DNA of 64,000 nucleotides, from NCBI GenBank assembly GCA_902706205.1, contig CACSKA010000001.1, positions 620,001 through 684,000 on the forward strand, written 5' to 3'. Made by a program: the position numbers and the translations under genes. This DNA is from Chryseobacterium sp. 18061 (GTDB lineage Bacteria > Pseudomonadota > Gammaproteobacteria > Enterobacterales > Enterobacteriaceae). Of the stretch, positions 32,987 to 46,890 are shown in pieces. Position 1 is the stretch's first letter. The number at the start of each line of letters is the position of its first letter. The notes under the pieces were generated by a model that made no database searches, was not told the DNA's origin, and worked only from the letters and a program-made list of their open reading frames with translations.

Positions 32987-33217
32987 CTTTTTTCCTCAAA
33001 TTTTGACCAGAAATGCATCAGTTGGATGCTGGCATAACTGAAAGCAAAATCATACCGTTAGCGGATGCAAAAAGATAATCGTTATCTACAATTAGGGTAG
33101 CCTAGTTTTTTGGTCAATTCTCAGGACTTCGGGCACTATTCTTATAGTAATTCTTATACGCGTGGGTAGACTATTCGCCCTTGTGGGCTTTTCTTAAATT
33201 GTGCAGTTAAGGTTTGT
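32987..33217. promoter_or_regulatory. Divergent promoter region between the epimerase gene and wzzB
   Basis: A 231-bp intergenic region with no gene. It contains the palindrome GATAA-TCG-TTATC, a partial dyad TTAGGGTAGCCTAG (33092-33105) loosely like an RcsB box, and a direct repeat ATTCTTATA at 33038+100=33138-33146 and again at 33150-33158 (12-bp period). In Salmonella, wzz is controlled by PmrA and RcsB, but neither site can be asserted here. Confidence 0.45.
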
Positions 33218-34222
33218 ATGACTCAGGACAACAATAAAAGTTTTACCGGCCACAACAGCGAGCCGGAGCAGATTGATCTCATTGATCTGTTGGTACAGAT
33301 CTGGCGTGGAAAGGTCACCATCATCGTGTGTGTGATTGTCGCCATCCTTCTGGCCGTGGGCTACATCATGATTGCCAAAGAGAAATGGACCTCTACAGCA
33401 TTGGTGACACAGCCTGATACTGGCCAAATTTCCAGCTATTCCAACGCCATGAACATTTTGTATGGCAACAGCGCGCCTTCAGTGAATGCAATTCAGCAGG
33501 ATTTCATTACTCGGTTCAATTCTTCATTCTCAGCCCTTTCTGAATCGCTGGACAACAAGGAAGAGCCGGAAAAGTTGAATATCGAAGCCGCGGTCAAAGG
33601 CCAAAACTTGCCTCTGCGTGTTTCCTACACAGCGCATACGGCTGAAGAAGCGAGCCAGGTTCTGGCCAAGTACATTCAGCAGGTTGATGATGATGTTGCA
33701 AAAGCAGTGGAAGGCGACCTCAAATCAAACATTGCATCTCGTAAAAACGATCTTGAGCAGTCGCTGAACACTCAGGAAAAAGTGGCGGCTGAGCAGAAAG
33801 CGTTGCGTATCGCGCAAATCACCCAGGCGCTGACCGTGGCTGAACAGGCGAAAATCAAGCTGCCTCAGGTGCAGCAGGCGGATCAGGTTTCGCAGGATAC
33901 GATGTTCATGCTGGGTAGTGATGCGCTGAGTTCGATGGTGAAAAATGAGGGAACGCGACCGCTTTCCTTCCCGGACAGCTACTATCAGACGCGTCAAACC
34001 TTACTTGACATCAATAACTTGATGACCGGTGGCAAAGACGATCAGCCTAAAGTGACCAATATTCACGCTTATCGTTACGTGATGAAGCCAACGCTGCCGT
34101 TCCGTCGTGATAGTCCGAAACGTGCTATCATCCTGATCCTGTCCGTGCTATTAGGCGGTATGGTTGGTGCCGGTGTGGTGCTGGGTCGTAACGCACTGCG
34201 TAACTATCAGCCGAAAGCCTAA
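33218..34222 (+). CDS. wzzB: O-antigen chain-length regulator WzzB
   Basis: Polysaccharide co-polymerase that sets the modal O-antigen length with Wzy. The 334-aa product has the expected two membrane segments: an N-terminal one in TIIVCVIVAILLAVGYIMI and a C-terminal one in ILILSVLLGGMVGAGVV. A large periplasmic region lies between them, and the proline-rich KPTLPFRRDSPKRA precedes the second. It is followed by a strong bidirectional terminator shared with hisIE. Confidence 0.96.
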   Translation: MTQDNNKSFTGHNSEPEQIDLIDLLVQIWRGKVTIIVCVIVAILLAVGYIMIAKEKWTSTALVTQPDTGQISSYSNAMNILYGNSAPSVNAIQQDFITRFNSSFSALSESLDNKEEPEKLNIEAAVKGQNLPLRVSYTAHTAEEASQVLAKYIQQVDDDVAKAVEGDLKSNIASRKNDLEQSLNTQEKVAAEQKALRIAQITQALTVAEQAKIKLPQVQQADQVSQDTMFMLGSDALSSMVKNEGTRPLSFPDSYYQTRQTLLDINNLMTGGKDDQPKVTNIHAYRYVMKPTLPFRRDSPKRAIILILSVLLGGMVGAGVVLGRNALRNYQPKA

Positions 34223-34239
34223 GCTTTCAGTTCAGTAAT

Positions 34240-34274
34240 AAAAAACCGGGCATTTCTTCGCCCGGTTTTTTTTC
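34240..34274. terminator. Bidirectional terminator between wzzB and hisIE
   Basis: ACCGGGC and GCCCGGT arms flank a short loop (34245-34266), with A-rich sequence on the left and eight Ts on the right. It can end both wzzB and the minus-strand his operon. Confidence 0.92.
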
Positions 34275-34285
34275 GTCTGAAAAGA

Positions 34286-34878
34286 CTACTGATGACGTTT
34301 GCGCAGGTTCTCAATGACCGTCGTCAAATCTAACTCTTGATCCTGCAGCAGAACCAGCAGGTGATACATCAGGTCAGAGGCTTCGTTGGTCAGTTCATGA
34401 CGGTCATTAACGGTGGCTGCCAGCGCGGTTTCCACGCCTTCCTCACCGACTTTTTGTGCAATGCGCTTAGTCCCGCTGGCGTACAGTTTCGCCGTGTAGG
34501 AACTTTCAGGGGCGGCCGTTTTGCGTTCAGCCAGCAGTTGTTCGAGCTGATACAGGAACAGCCATTGGTGACCGGTCTCACCAAAACAGCTAGTAGTGCC
34601 TTTATGGCAGGTCGGGCCAATGGGGTTAACCAGCACCAGCAGGGTGTCGTTATCGCAGTCCGGAGTGATGCTGACCACATTGAGGAAATGGCCGGACGTT
34701 TCACCTTTAGTCCATAAGCGCTGTTTGGTGCGCGAGTAAAACGCCACTTTGCCGCTCTGCTCAGTGGCGGCCAGGGCATCCTGATTCATATAGCCCAGCA
34801 TCAACACTTCACCGGATACCGCGTGTTGCACGATGGCAGGCATCAGTCCGTCGGTTTTTTCCCAGTCCAGTTGTTCCG

Positions 34879-34885
<7 letters not shown>
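34286..34885 (-). CDS. hisI: Bifunctional phosphoribosyl-AMP cyclohydrolase / PR-ATP pyrophosphatase
   Basis: HisIE, 199 aa, steps 2 and 3 of histidine synthesis. The N-terminal HisI half carries the metal-binding segment [15 protein letters not shown] and [12 protein letters not shown]. The C-terminal HisE half has [14 protein letters not shown] and a [10 protein letters not shown] helix. It is the last gene of the operon and overlaps hisF by 7 bp. Confidence 0.97.
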
Positions 34886-40390
<5,505 letters not shown>

Positions 40391-40396
40391 GGTCGG

Positions 40397-41296
40397 TTAC
40401 TCCATCATCTTCTCAATTGGCAGCACCAGAATTGAACTGGCACCCAGCGCTTTCAGTTTTTCCATGGTTTCCCAGAACAGAGTTTCGCTGCTCACCATGT
40501 GCATCGCTACGCGCTGCTTATCGCCTGCCAGCGGCAGAATCGTAGGGCGTTCAGCGCCCGGCAGCAGGGCAATCACTTCCTCCAGGCACTCAGTCGGGGC
40601 GTGCATCATGATGTATTTCGATTCGCGGGCCTGAATCACGCCCTGAATACGGGTCAACAGTTTGTCGATCAGCTGCTGTTTAGCTTCCGGCATTTCGCCG
40701 TCGCGCTGGATCAGGCAGGCTTTGGAGCGGTAAATGACTTCGACTTCGCGCAGGCCATTGGCTTCAAGTGTCGCGCCGGTAGACACCAGGTCGCAAATCG
40801 CATCGGCCAGACCGGCACGCGGCGCGACTTCAACAGAGCCGTTCAATAAGCAGGATTTAAACTGAACGCCTTTACCATCGAGGTAACGTTTGAGCAGGTG
40901 CGGATACGAGGTCGCGATACGCTTATTATTGAGACTGATTGGGCCATCCCACGGGTCGTCAACGGAAACAGCCAGTGAGAAACGGCAGCCGCCGAAATCA
41001 AGGCGACGCAGGGTGAAGTAACGCGGGTCTTCGCCCTGTGCGCGACGGCTCAACAGCTCTTCTTCCAGCACGTTTTCGCCAATAATGCCGAGGTCAACTA
41101 CACCGTCCATGATCAGGCCCGGGATATCGTCGTCACGTACGCGCAGAATATCGATAGGCATATTTTCAGCCAGCGCGATCAGGCGCTGAGAGTGCATATT
41201 AATTTTTATGCCACAACGGGCGAGTAATTCGCGTGAATCATCGCTTAAACGACCGGATTTCTGCATGGCTATGCGTAAACGTGTGTTGTCTAACAT
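40397..41296 (-). CDS. hisG: ATP phosphoribosyltransferase (long form)
   Basis: First and feedback-inhibited step of histidine synthesis, 299 aa. The N-terminus [15 protein letters not shown] and [10 protein letters not shown] lie in the catalytic domains. The C-terminal regulatory ACT-like domain marks the long form. It is the first structural gene after the attenuator. Confidence 0.98.
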   Translation of the reverse strand: MLDNTRLRIAMQKSGRLSDDSRELLARCGIKINMHSQRLIALAENMPIDILRVRDDDIPGLIMDGVVDLGIIGENVLEEELLSRRAQGEDPRYFTLRRLDFGGCRFSLAVSVDDPWDGPISLNNKRIATSYPHLLKRYLDGKGVQFKSCLLNGSVEVAPRAGLADAICDLVSTGATLEANGLREVEVIYRSKACLIQRDGEMPEAKQQLIDKLLTRIQGVIQARESKYIMMHAPTECLEEVIALLPGAERPTILPLAGDKQRVAMHMVSSETLFWETMEKLKALGASSILVLPIEKMME

Positions 41297-41342
41297 TTTT
41301 ATATCCTCGTAGTCCTGTCTGAATTACTCGAAACTCGCGCCC

Positions 41343-41381
41343 AAAAAAAAGCCCCCGGAAGTGCAATCTTCCGGGGGCTTT
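41343..41381 (-). terminator. his attenuator terminator
   Basis: AAGCCCCCGGAA (41350-41361) pairs with TTCCGGGGGCTT (41370-41381); read on the minus strand it ends in a run of U. It lies between hisL and hisG, where ribosome stalling in hisL controls its formation. Confidence 0.95.
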
Positions 41382-41441
41382 CTCTTGCGTTCTGCACCAC
41401 TGGAAGATCTAACTGTCTTCCAGCACACATCGCCTGAAAGA

Positions 41442-41492
41442 CTAGTCAGGGTGATGGTGATGATGGTGATTTTTAAATTGAACGCTGTTCAT
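41442..41492 (-). CDS. hisL: his operon leader peptide
   Basis: A 16-codon ORF with the sequence MNSVQFKNHHHHHHPD. It carries six consecutive histidine codons; the E. coli and Salmonella leaders have seven in a row, and here the first is Asn. Ribosomes starved of His-tRNA stall here, favouring the antiterminator over the attenuator at 41343-41381. Confidence 0.95.
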   Translation of the reverse strand: MNSVQFKNHHHHHHPD

Positions 41493-41531
41493 AAAATTTC
41501 TCGTTGAATGCTTATGCATTTGATGCCTTTT

Positions 41532-41561
41532 AACCTAAACCACTTCATCGCTATAAAGCAA
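41532..41561 (-). promoter_or_regulatory. his operon promoter
   Basis: On the minus strand, TTGCTT (-35, 41556-41561) and TAGGTT (-10, 41532-41537) are separated by 18 bp, just upstream of hisL. The sequence closely resembles the E. coli/Salmonella hisp1 promoter. Confidence 0.75.
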
Positions 41562-41737
41562 GGGCTTTTTTACATCTTTAATTCATTTCATATTCATCAG
41601 ATATACTCTAGATAATTCGAGTCGTAGGCAGGCGGCAAGTCTGTGAACCTTTGGGAACATAGATAACTCTGTGGCCAGGATGAACAAAGGTGGCCAACGA
41701 CCCTGCGGCGTGAAGTATGGCGAGTATAAATTGTCAG

Positions 41738-41765
41738 TTGGCGAGGGCTGGCGTAGCCTTATAAA
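41738..41765 (+). promoter_or_regulatory. Candidate yeeZ promoter
   Basis: TTGGCG (41738-41743) and TATAAA (41760-41765) are separated by 16 bp, about 30 bp before yeeZ. The rest of the 300-bp gap between hisL and yeeZ shows no gene. Confidence 0.4.
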
Positions 41766-41794
41766 AGGAACGCGAACGAGTCAGGAGAGCACAG

Positions 41795-42613
41795 ATGAAA
41801 AAGGTCGCAATCGTAGGTTTGGGCTGGCTGGGTATGCCACTGGCACTGTCGTTGAACGCGCGAGGCTGGCAGGTGTCCGGCAGTAAAACCACCGAAGATG
41901 GGATAGAGGCCGCGAGAATGTGTGGCATCGACAGCTATTTATTGCGCCTGGATCCGCAGCTGGTCTGTGAGTCGGACGATTTGGATGCGTTGATGAACGT
42001 CGATGCGCTGGTTATCACGCTTCCTGCGCGTCGCAGCGGTCCCGGCGAAGAGTTTTATTTGCAGGCGGTGCAGGAGATTGTCGACAGTGCGCTGGCGTAT
42101 CACATCCCGCGCATTGTGTTCACCAGCTCGACGTCGGTGTATGGCAAAGGGCAGGGCACGATTAAAGAGAATGCCCCGCGTGACCCGATAACCTCCAGCG
42201 GCCGTGTGCTGAAAGAGCTGGAAGACTGGCTGCACAATCTGCCAGGGACGTCCGTCGATATTCTACGCCTTGCGGGCCTGGTTGGGCCGGAGCGTCATCC
42301 GGGTCGATTCTTTGCCGGAAAATCCGCGCCGGATGGGCAGCAGGGTGTCAACCTGGTGCATCTGGAAGACGTGATTTCCGCGATAACACTGCTGCTTCAG
42401 GCACCGAAGGGCGGGCACATCTATAATTTATGTGCGCCCGGACATCCGTCTCGGTCAACGTTTTACCCGCAGATGGCCCGCGAGCTTGGACTAGAGCCGC
42501 CTGTATTCAGCGAGAGCGCTGAGAAAGGACGCATTATTGATGGTAACCGCATCTGTTCTGAGCTGGGGTTTGAGTACCAGCATCCCGATCCGCTGGTGAT
42601 GCCGCTGGAGTAA
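41795..42613 (+). CDS. yeeZ: SDR-family NAD(P)-binding protein YeeZ
   Basis: A 272-aa protein similar in length to E. coli YeeZ, of unknown substrate. The N-terminus KKVAIVGLGWLGMPLALSLN is a Rossmann fold. SSTSVYGKGQGTI and INLVHLEDVISAI-like NLVHLEDVISAI are epimerase-type segments, but the YxxxK pair is not obvious. AGGAG lies eight bases before the ATG. It is followed by the LysR gene yeeY. Confidence 0.9.
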   Translation: MKKVAIVGLGWLGMPLALSLNARGWQVSGSKTTEDGIEAARMCGIDSYLLRLDPQLVCESDDLDALMNVDALVITLPARRSGPGEEFYLQAVQEIVDSALAYHIPRIVFTSSTSVYGKGQGTIKENAPRDPITSSGRVLKELEDWLHNLPGTSVDILRLAGLVGPERHPGRFFAGKSAPDGQQGVNLVHLEDVISAITLLLQAPKGGHIYNLCAPGHPSRSTFYPQMARELGLEPPVFSESAEKGRIIDGNRICSELGFEYQHPDPLVMPLE

Positions 42614-42652
42614 ACGACCCGCGGTGACATCGCGTACCGACTGGGGGCGACG

Positions 42653-43570
42653 ATGAAACCATTACTGGAAGTTCTCATCATTCTTGATGCGCTCGATAAA
42701 GAAGGGAGCTTTGCTGCGGCATCGGCAAAGCTCTTCAAAACGCCTTCCGCACTGAGCTACACCGTTCACAAGCTGGAAAGCGATCTCAGTATTCAACTTC
42801 TCGACCGTAGTGGACACCGCGCGAAGTTCACCCGTACTGGGCAAATGCTGCTGGAAAAGGGGCGGGAAGTCTTGCATACCGTGCGCGAACTCGAAAAGCA
42901 GGCGGTCAAACTGCACGAAGGCTGGGAGAACGATCTGGTTATTGGCGTGGACGACACTTTTCCTTTCTCATTGCTTGCTCCCCTCATTGAACAGTTCTAC
43001 CAAAGGCACAGCGTGACCCGGCTGAAGTTTATCAACGGCGTTCTCGGCGGTTCCTGGGATGCGTTGGTACAAGGCCGGGCCGATATTGTCATCGGCGCGC
43101 TGCACGACCCGCCGCCGCTCAGTGATTTTGGTTTCGCGCCATTAGGCGAACTGGAGCAGATTTTCGTTGTGGCAGCCCACCATCCGTTGGCGGAAGTGGC
43201 CGAACCGTTGAACCGCAAAACCATCAAACACCATCGGGCGATTATCGTCGGCGACAGCACGACTCCCGATTGCCCTGCATTTCAACAATTGCTTGAAGAT
43301 CAGGACGCAATCACTGTTTTTGATTTTAAAACTAAGCTGGAACTGCAAATTAGCGGCCTGGGCTGCGGTTATCTCCCGCGTTATCTGGCGCAGCGGTTTC
43401 TTGAAAGCGGCGCTTTAGTCGAAAAACAGGTCGCGGCTCACGTTCCGTTTGATGCGGTGTGGATCGGCTGGAATGAGCAGACCGCGGGCCTGGCGAGCGC
43501 CTGGTGGCGGGAGGCAGTTTTGGCAAATAGTGCTATCGCGGCAGTCTATAACCGCGCCCTTGGTGAATAA
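42653..43570 (+). CDS. yeeY: LysR-family transcriptional regulator YeeY
   Basis: A 305-aa protein with an N-terminal LysR helix-turn-helix (residues about 5-60, FAAASAKLFKTPSALSYTVHKLE) and a C-terminal effector-binding domain. The effector and targets are unknown. It follows yeeZ in the order seen in E. coli. A strong terminator follows. Confidence 0.92.
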   Translation: MKPLLEVLIILDALDKEGSFAAASAKLFKTPSALSYTVHKLESDLSIQLLDRSGHRAKFTRTGQMLLEKGREVLHTVRELEKQAVKLHEGWENDLVIGVDDTFPFSLLAPLIEQFYQRHSVTRLKFINGVLGGSWDALVQGRADIVIGALHDPPPLSDFGFAPLGELEQIFVVAAHHPLAEVAEPLNRKTIKHHRAIIVGDSTTPDCPAFQQLLEDQDAITVFDFKTKLELQISGLGCGYLPRYLAQRFLESGALVEKQVAAHVPFDAVWIGWNEQTAGLASAWWREAVLANSAIAAVYNRALGE

Positions 43571-43665
43571 TCAGGCATTTAAGGAAAAGTTTTCTTTGAT
43601 GAGCCTCTGGTTCTCTTGTTTTTATGGGGGGAAGGGGGCAAAATACGCGCCAGCAAAAAAGAGAC

Positions 43666-43701
43666 TAACCGACGCAATTTTATGGCGTCGGTTATTTTTT
43701 T
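43666..43701 (+). terminator. yeeY terminator
   Basis: A perfect 10-bp stem TAACCGACGC / GCGTCGGTTA (43666-43675 and 43685-43694) is followed by seven Ts. It ends yeeY before the plaP promoter region. Confidence 0.93.
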
Positions 43702-43852
43702 GCTTTCGAGACACACTCATTCATACAAGAGGCCGGGCTTCGTACCGGATAGATACTTACTTAAAAATCGACAGTTGTTGTCGCCGAGGATATATAAAAA
43801 ATGGGGCAATTTTTTGCTTACGCGACGGTTTTCACCGTAAAGGGGAATAACC

Positions 43853-45211
43853 ATGTCGCATAATGCTACTCCAAACACCTCTCGCGTGGAATTACGTAAG
43901 ACGCTTACGTTGATTCCGGTTGTTATGATGGGTCTTGCCTATATGCAGCCTATGACGCTGTTCGATACTTTCGGTATCGTATCTGGAATGACCGATGGTC
44001 ATGTCCCGACAGCCTATGCATTCGCTCTGGTAGCCATCCTGTTTACTGCGTTAAGTTACGGTAAGCTGGTTCGCCGCTATCCGTCCGCAGGATCAGCCTA
44101 TACCTACGCCCAGAAATCCATTAGCCCGACGGTTGGCTTTATGGTGGGTTGGTCTTCGCTGCTTGATTATCTCTTTATGCCGATGATCAATATCCTGTTG
44201 GCAAAAATCTACTTTGAAGCGCTGGTACCTTCGGTTCCCTCGTGGATATTTGTTGTCGGGTTAGTGGCCTTTATGACCATTTCCAACCTGCGCAGCATTA
44301 AAACCGTGGCTAACTTCAACACCCTGATTGTGGTGCTGCAGATGGGTATCGTTGCCGTTATTGTCGGCATGATCATCTGGGGCGTTCACAACGGTACGGG
44401 TGCAGGTACGCTGACCAGTAGCCGCCCGTTCTGGTCTGATGGCGCGCATATCACGCCGATGATCACCGGTGCGACTATTCTGTGCTTCTCGTTCCTGGGT
44501 TTCGACGGTATCTCTTCTCTGTCTGAAGAAACCAAAGATGCCGAGCGCGTTATCCCGAAAGCAATTGTCCTGACAGCGCTGATTGGCGGTGGGGTCTTTA
44601 TCGTTGCATCTTACTTCCTGCAACTGTATTTCCCTGACATCTCTCGCTTCAAGGATCCAGATGCGTCACAGCCAGAAATCATGCTGTACGTGGCGGGTAC
44701 AACCTTCCAGTGGTGCGTGCTTATCTTCTCAAGCGTGACCGTGCTGGCATCCGGCATGGCAGCACACGCAGGCGTTTCTCGTCTGATGTACGTGATGGGC
44801 CGCGATGGCGTGTTCCCGAAAAGCTTCTTCGGTTACGTGCATCCGAAATGGCGTACCCCAGCATGGAACGTGCTACTGGTGGGCGCGATTGCTCTGTTGG
44901 CGATTAAATTCGACCTGGTAACAGCCACGGCGTTGATTAACTTTGGTGCGCTGGTGGCCTTCACCTTCGTTAACCTGTCGGTAATCTCGCAGTTCTGGAT
45001 CCGCGAAAAGCGCAACAAAACGCTGAAAGATCACTTTAACTACCTGTTTATGCCGGTATGTGGTGCGTTGACCGTCGGTGCGCTGTGGATTAACCTGGAA
45101 CAAAGCTCGATGGTTCTCGGTCTGATTTGGGGTGCAGTTGGCCTGATTTATCTGGCCTGTGTGACTCGCAGCTTCCGTAACCCGGTGCCGCAGTACGAAG
45201 ACATCGCGTAA
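43853..45211 (+). CDS. plaP: Low-affinity putrescine importer PlaP
   Basis: Formerly yeeF. An APC-superfamily amino acid/polyamine permease of 452 aa with about 12 membrane segments. [20 protein letters not shown] and the [15 protein letters not shown] segment with the [13 protein letters not shown] loop are highly similar to E. coli PlaP, which imports putrescine by proton symport. The ATG has AAGGGGAATAACC upstream. Confidence 0.95.
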   Translation: MSHNATPNTSRVELRKTLTLIPVVMMGLAYMQPMTLFDTFGIVSGMTDGHVPTAYAFALVAILFTALSYGKLVRRYPSAGSAYTYAQKSISPTVGFMVGWSSLLDYLFMPMINILLAKIYFEALVPSVPSWIFVVGLVAFMTISNLRSIKTVANFNTLIVVLQMGIVAVIVGMIIWGVHNGTGAGTLTSSRPFWSDGAHITPMITGATILCFSFLGFDGISSLSEETKDAERVIPKAIVLTALIGGGVFIVASYFLQLYFPDISRFKDPDASQPEIMLYVAGTTFQWCVLIFSSVTVLASGMAAHAGVSRLMYVMGRDGVFPKSFFGYVHPKWRTPAWNVLLVGAIALLAIKFDLVTATALINFGALVAFTFVNLSVISQFWIREKRNKTLKDHFNYLFMPVCGALTVGALWINLEQSSMVLGLIWGAVGLIYLACVTRSFRNPVPQYEDIA

Positions 45212-45233
45212 TCTCTACGTGCGTGCGATAGTC

Positions 45234-45268
45234 AAAAAAAAACCGGAGACACTGTCTCCGGTTTTTTT
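45234..45268. terminator. Bidirectional terminator between plaP and sbcB
   Basis: ACCGGAGAC and GTCTCCGGT arms (45242-45250, 45254-45262) are flanked by an A-run on the left and a T-run on the right. It serves both convergent genes. Confidence 0.93.
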
Positions 45269-45285
45269 ATGCCTGTCATTCTGAC

Positions 45286-46716
45286 TTAAACAATCTCTTG
45301 TGCGTATTGATACAGTGCTTTCAGCAGGGCGAGTTTCTCGTCATTCCCTTCATACTGAACGTAAAGCTGCTGCAGTTCATCGGCATAAGCCTGAAGGAAT
45401 TCCGGGGTAAAGACGTTACGACGGTGCTGCAACCAGCGCTGCTGCTCTGATTCATCCAGCGTGCCAGGGAAGTTACGCGCCCGATAGTTGAACAGCAGTT
45501 TTTCGATGCGCTTATCGGCAAATGTGAGATCCAGCGCGGGCAGATTACGCGGCTCGGTCTCCAGAAGAATTTTCATCGCTGCGCGGTCTGCATCACTAAA
45601 GAAACCGTTGTAGAGCTGGGTGTCGACGTTTTCCGAGGGTACAAAAGGCTCCGCTTCAGCAAATATCGCCACTACTTTATCGCGCACCTGCGGGTTATCG
45701 CGCAGCACCTTCAGATTATCCAGGCACTGCTGGCGGTTGATGCCTAGCCTGTCGGCATCTTCCGGGCGTAATGTATTGCCCTGCGCGAGAATAGGGCATT
45801 TATTCAGATGCACCAGTTTCACCGGAACCGCCGACAGTTCGCCGAGATCGGCTTTCGGCGTGTATAAGCGCTCACGCAGTTCATCGGCGTTCAGTTCGAG
45901 CAACGGAGACATATCGCCCGCCAGGTCGACCATAATCACCGCGTTACGGTTGTCCGGATGCCAGGCCAGCGGTGCCACCCAACTGGTGTTTCCGCGCCAT
46001 GCCCCGAACATACCGGAAATATGCACCAGCGGTTTCATCTGCGGCACATCGATCAGCGTCGCCAGTTTATTCTTTCCGCGGAAGGTATACAGATAATCGA
46101 ATAAGCGTGGCTGACGCGCCTTCACCAGTTTAGCCATCGCGATGGTGGCGTATACATCGGCCATCGCATCGTGGGCGTTACTGTGCTCGATTCCGTTGGC
46201 TTTGGTCAGATGTTCCAGGCGAAAGCTCGGCAAACCGTCTTCATTTTCTGGCCAGTTGATGCCTTCTGGGCGCAGGGCGTAGCAGGCGCGCATCACATCG
46301 AGCAGATCCCAGCGCGAGTTATGGTTCTGCCAGCTCCAGGCGTAGGGGTCGAAGAAATTACGGTAGAAAATGTTACGCGTCACTTCATCATCGAAACGCA
46401 CGTTGTTGTAGCCAACCACGCAGGTTTTCGGCACGGTAAACAGATCATGGATCCGTCTCGCAAACGCCGCTTCATTTTCGCCTTTGGCCAGCGCTTCCTG
46501 CGGCGTGATACCGGTAATCATTACTGCCTGAGGCTGCGGCAGATAATCATCAGCAGGCTTGCAGTAGAAGACTTCAGGTTCGCCAATGATATTGAAATCA
46601 GCGTCGGTTCGAATGGCCGCGAACTGAGCGGGGCGGTCCAGCTGCGGGTGGGTGCCGAAGGTTTCGTAGTCGTGAAAAAGGAATGTTGGCTGTATAGTAT
46701 CGTTTTTTACTGTCAC
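45286..46716 (-). CDS. sbcB: Exodeoxyribonuclease I with an altered 5' end
   Basis: Degrades single-stranded DNA 3' to 5' in recombination and mismatch repair. The 476-aa product carries the DEDDh residues: FHDYETFG near the N-terminus and SNAHDAMADVYATIAM near residue 180. From PTFLFHDYETFG on it matches E. coli ExoI. The first nine residues (VTVKNDTIQ) do not resemble the usual enterobacterial start, and the only usable start is a GTG at 46716 with no clear Shine-Dalgarno. The prophage begins directly upstream, so the start and promoter were probably replaced on integration. No other frame disruption is seen. Confidence 0.93.
   Translation of the reverse strand: MTVKNDTIQPTFLFHDYETFGTHPQLDRPAQFAAIRTDADFNIIGEPEVFYCKPADDYLPQPQAVMITGITPQEALAKGENEAAFARRIHDLFTVPKTCVVGYNNVRFDDEVTRNIFYRNFFDPYAWSWQNHNSRWDLLDVMRACYALRPEGINWPENEDGLPSFRLEHLTKANGIEHSNAHDAMADVYATIAMAKLVKARQPRLFDYLYTFRGKNKLATLIDVPQMKPLVHISGMFGAWRGNTSWVAPLAWHPDNRNAVIMVDLAGDMSPLLELNADELRERLYTPKADLGELSAVPVKLVHLNKCPILAQGNTLRPEDADRLGINRQQCLDNLKVLRDNPQVRDKVVAIFAEAEPFVPSENVDTQLYNGFFSDADRAAMKILLETEPRNLPALDLTFADKRIEKLLFNYRARNFPGTLDESEQQRWLQHRRNVFTPEFLQAYADELQQLYVQYEGNDEKLALLKALYQYAQEIV
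46670..46716. other. Probable attL core region in the sbcB 5' end
   Basis: Inferred only. The sequence changes from conserved sbcB coding to AT-rich phage-like DNA within the first ten codons of sbcB. The exact core cannot be set without the right end of the prophage, which lies outside the window. Confidence 0.4.
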
Positions 46717-46890
46717 TTGATGTACACGCTTGATGTTATATGTATCTGATTTATCGGTTTAAAAACTGACTTTTTGTCAGTAATTGCTTTTGTTTGTACA
46801 CTTGATGATATTGTCGTTTGTGTTCGTACATGCGATATTGAGTACAGATTAAGTACATAATTCATCAATCATTGAGTACAAAAAACTATT
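46716..46890. promoter_or_regulatory. Integrase arm-type repeats and integrase promoter region
   Basis: A 175-bp phage segment between sbcB and the integrase gene. It carries three CTTGATG copies (46716, 46729, 46801), two TGTACAC copies (46721, 46795) and three TTRAGTACA copies (46838, 46849, 46872). It also has an inverted repeat CTGAC-TTTTT-GTCAG (46766-46780). The pattern fits integrase and excisionase binding sites of an attachment site. Confidence 0.6.

Noticed and set aside
32294..33037. 247-codon plus-strand frame opposite the epimerase
   Set aside because: No recognisable domain, and it lies entirely over the conserved minus-strand epimerase and its promoter.
33138..33158. PmrA box upstream of wzzB
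   Set aside because: The repeat unit (CTTATA) and 12-bp period depart from the PmrA consensus and its 11-bp period, so it is reported only as a repeat.
41671..41886. Open frame over the yeeZ start
   Set aside because: It overlaps the yeeZ promoter and N-terminus in another frame, with no supporting motif.
43449..43850. Open frame between yeeY and plaP
   Set aside because: It runs through the yeeY end and a perfect terminator and shows no homology I recognise.
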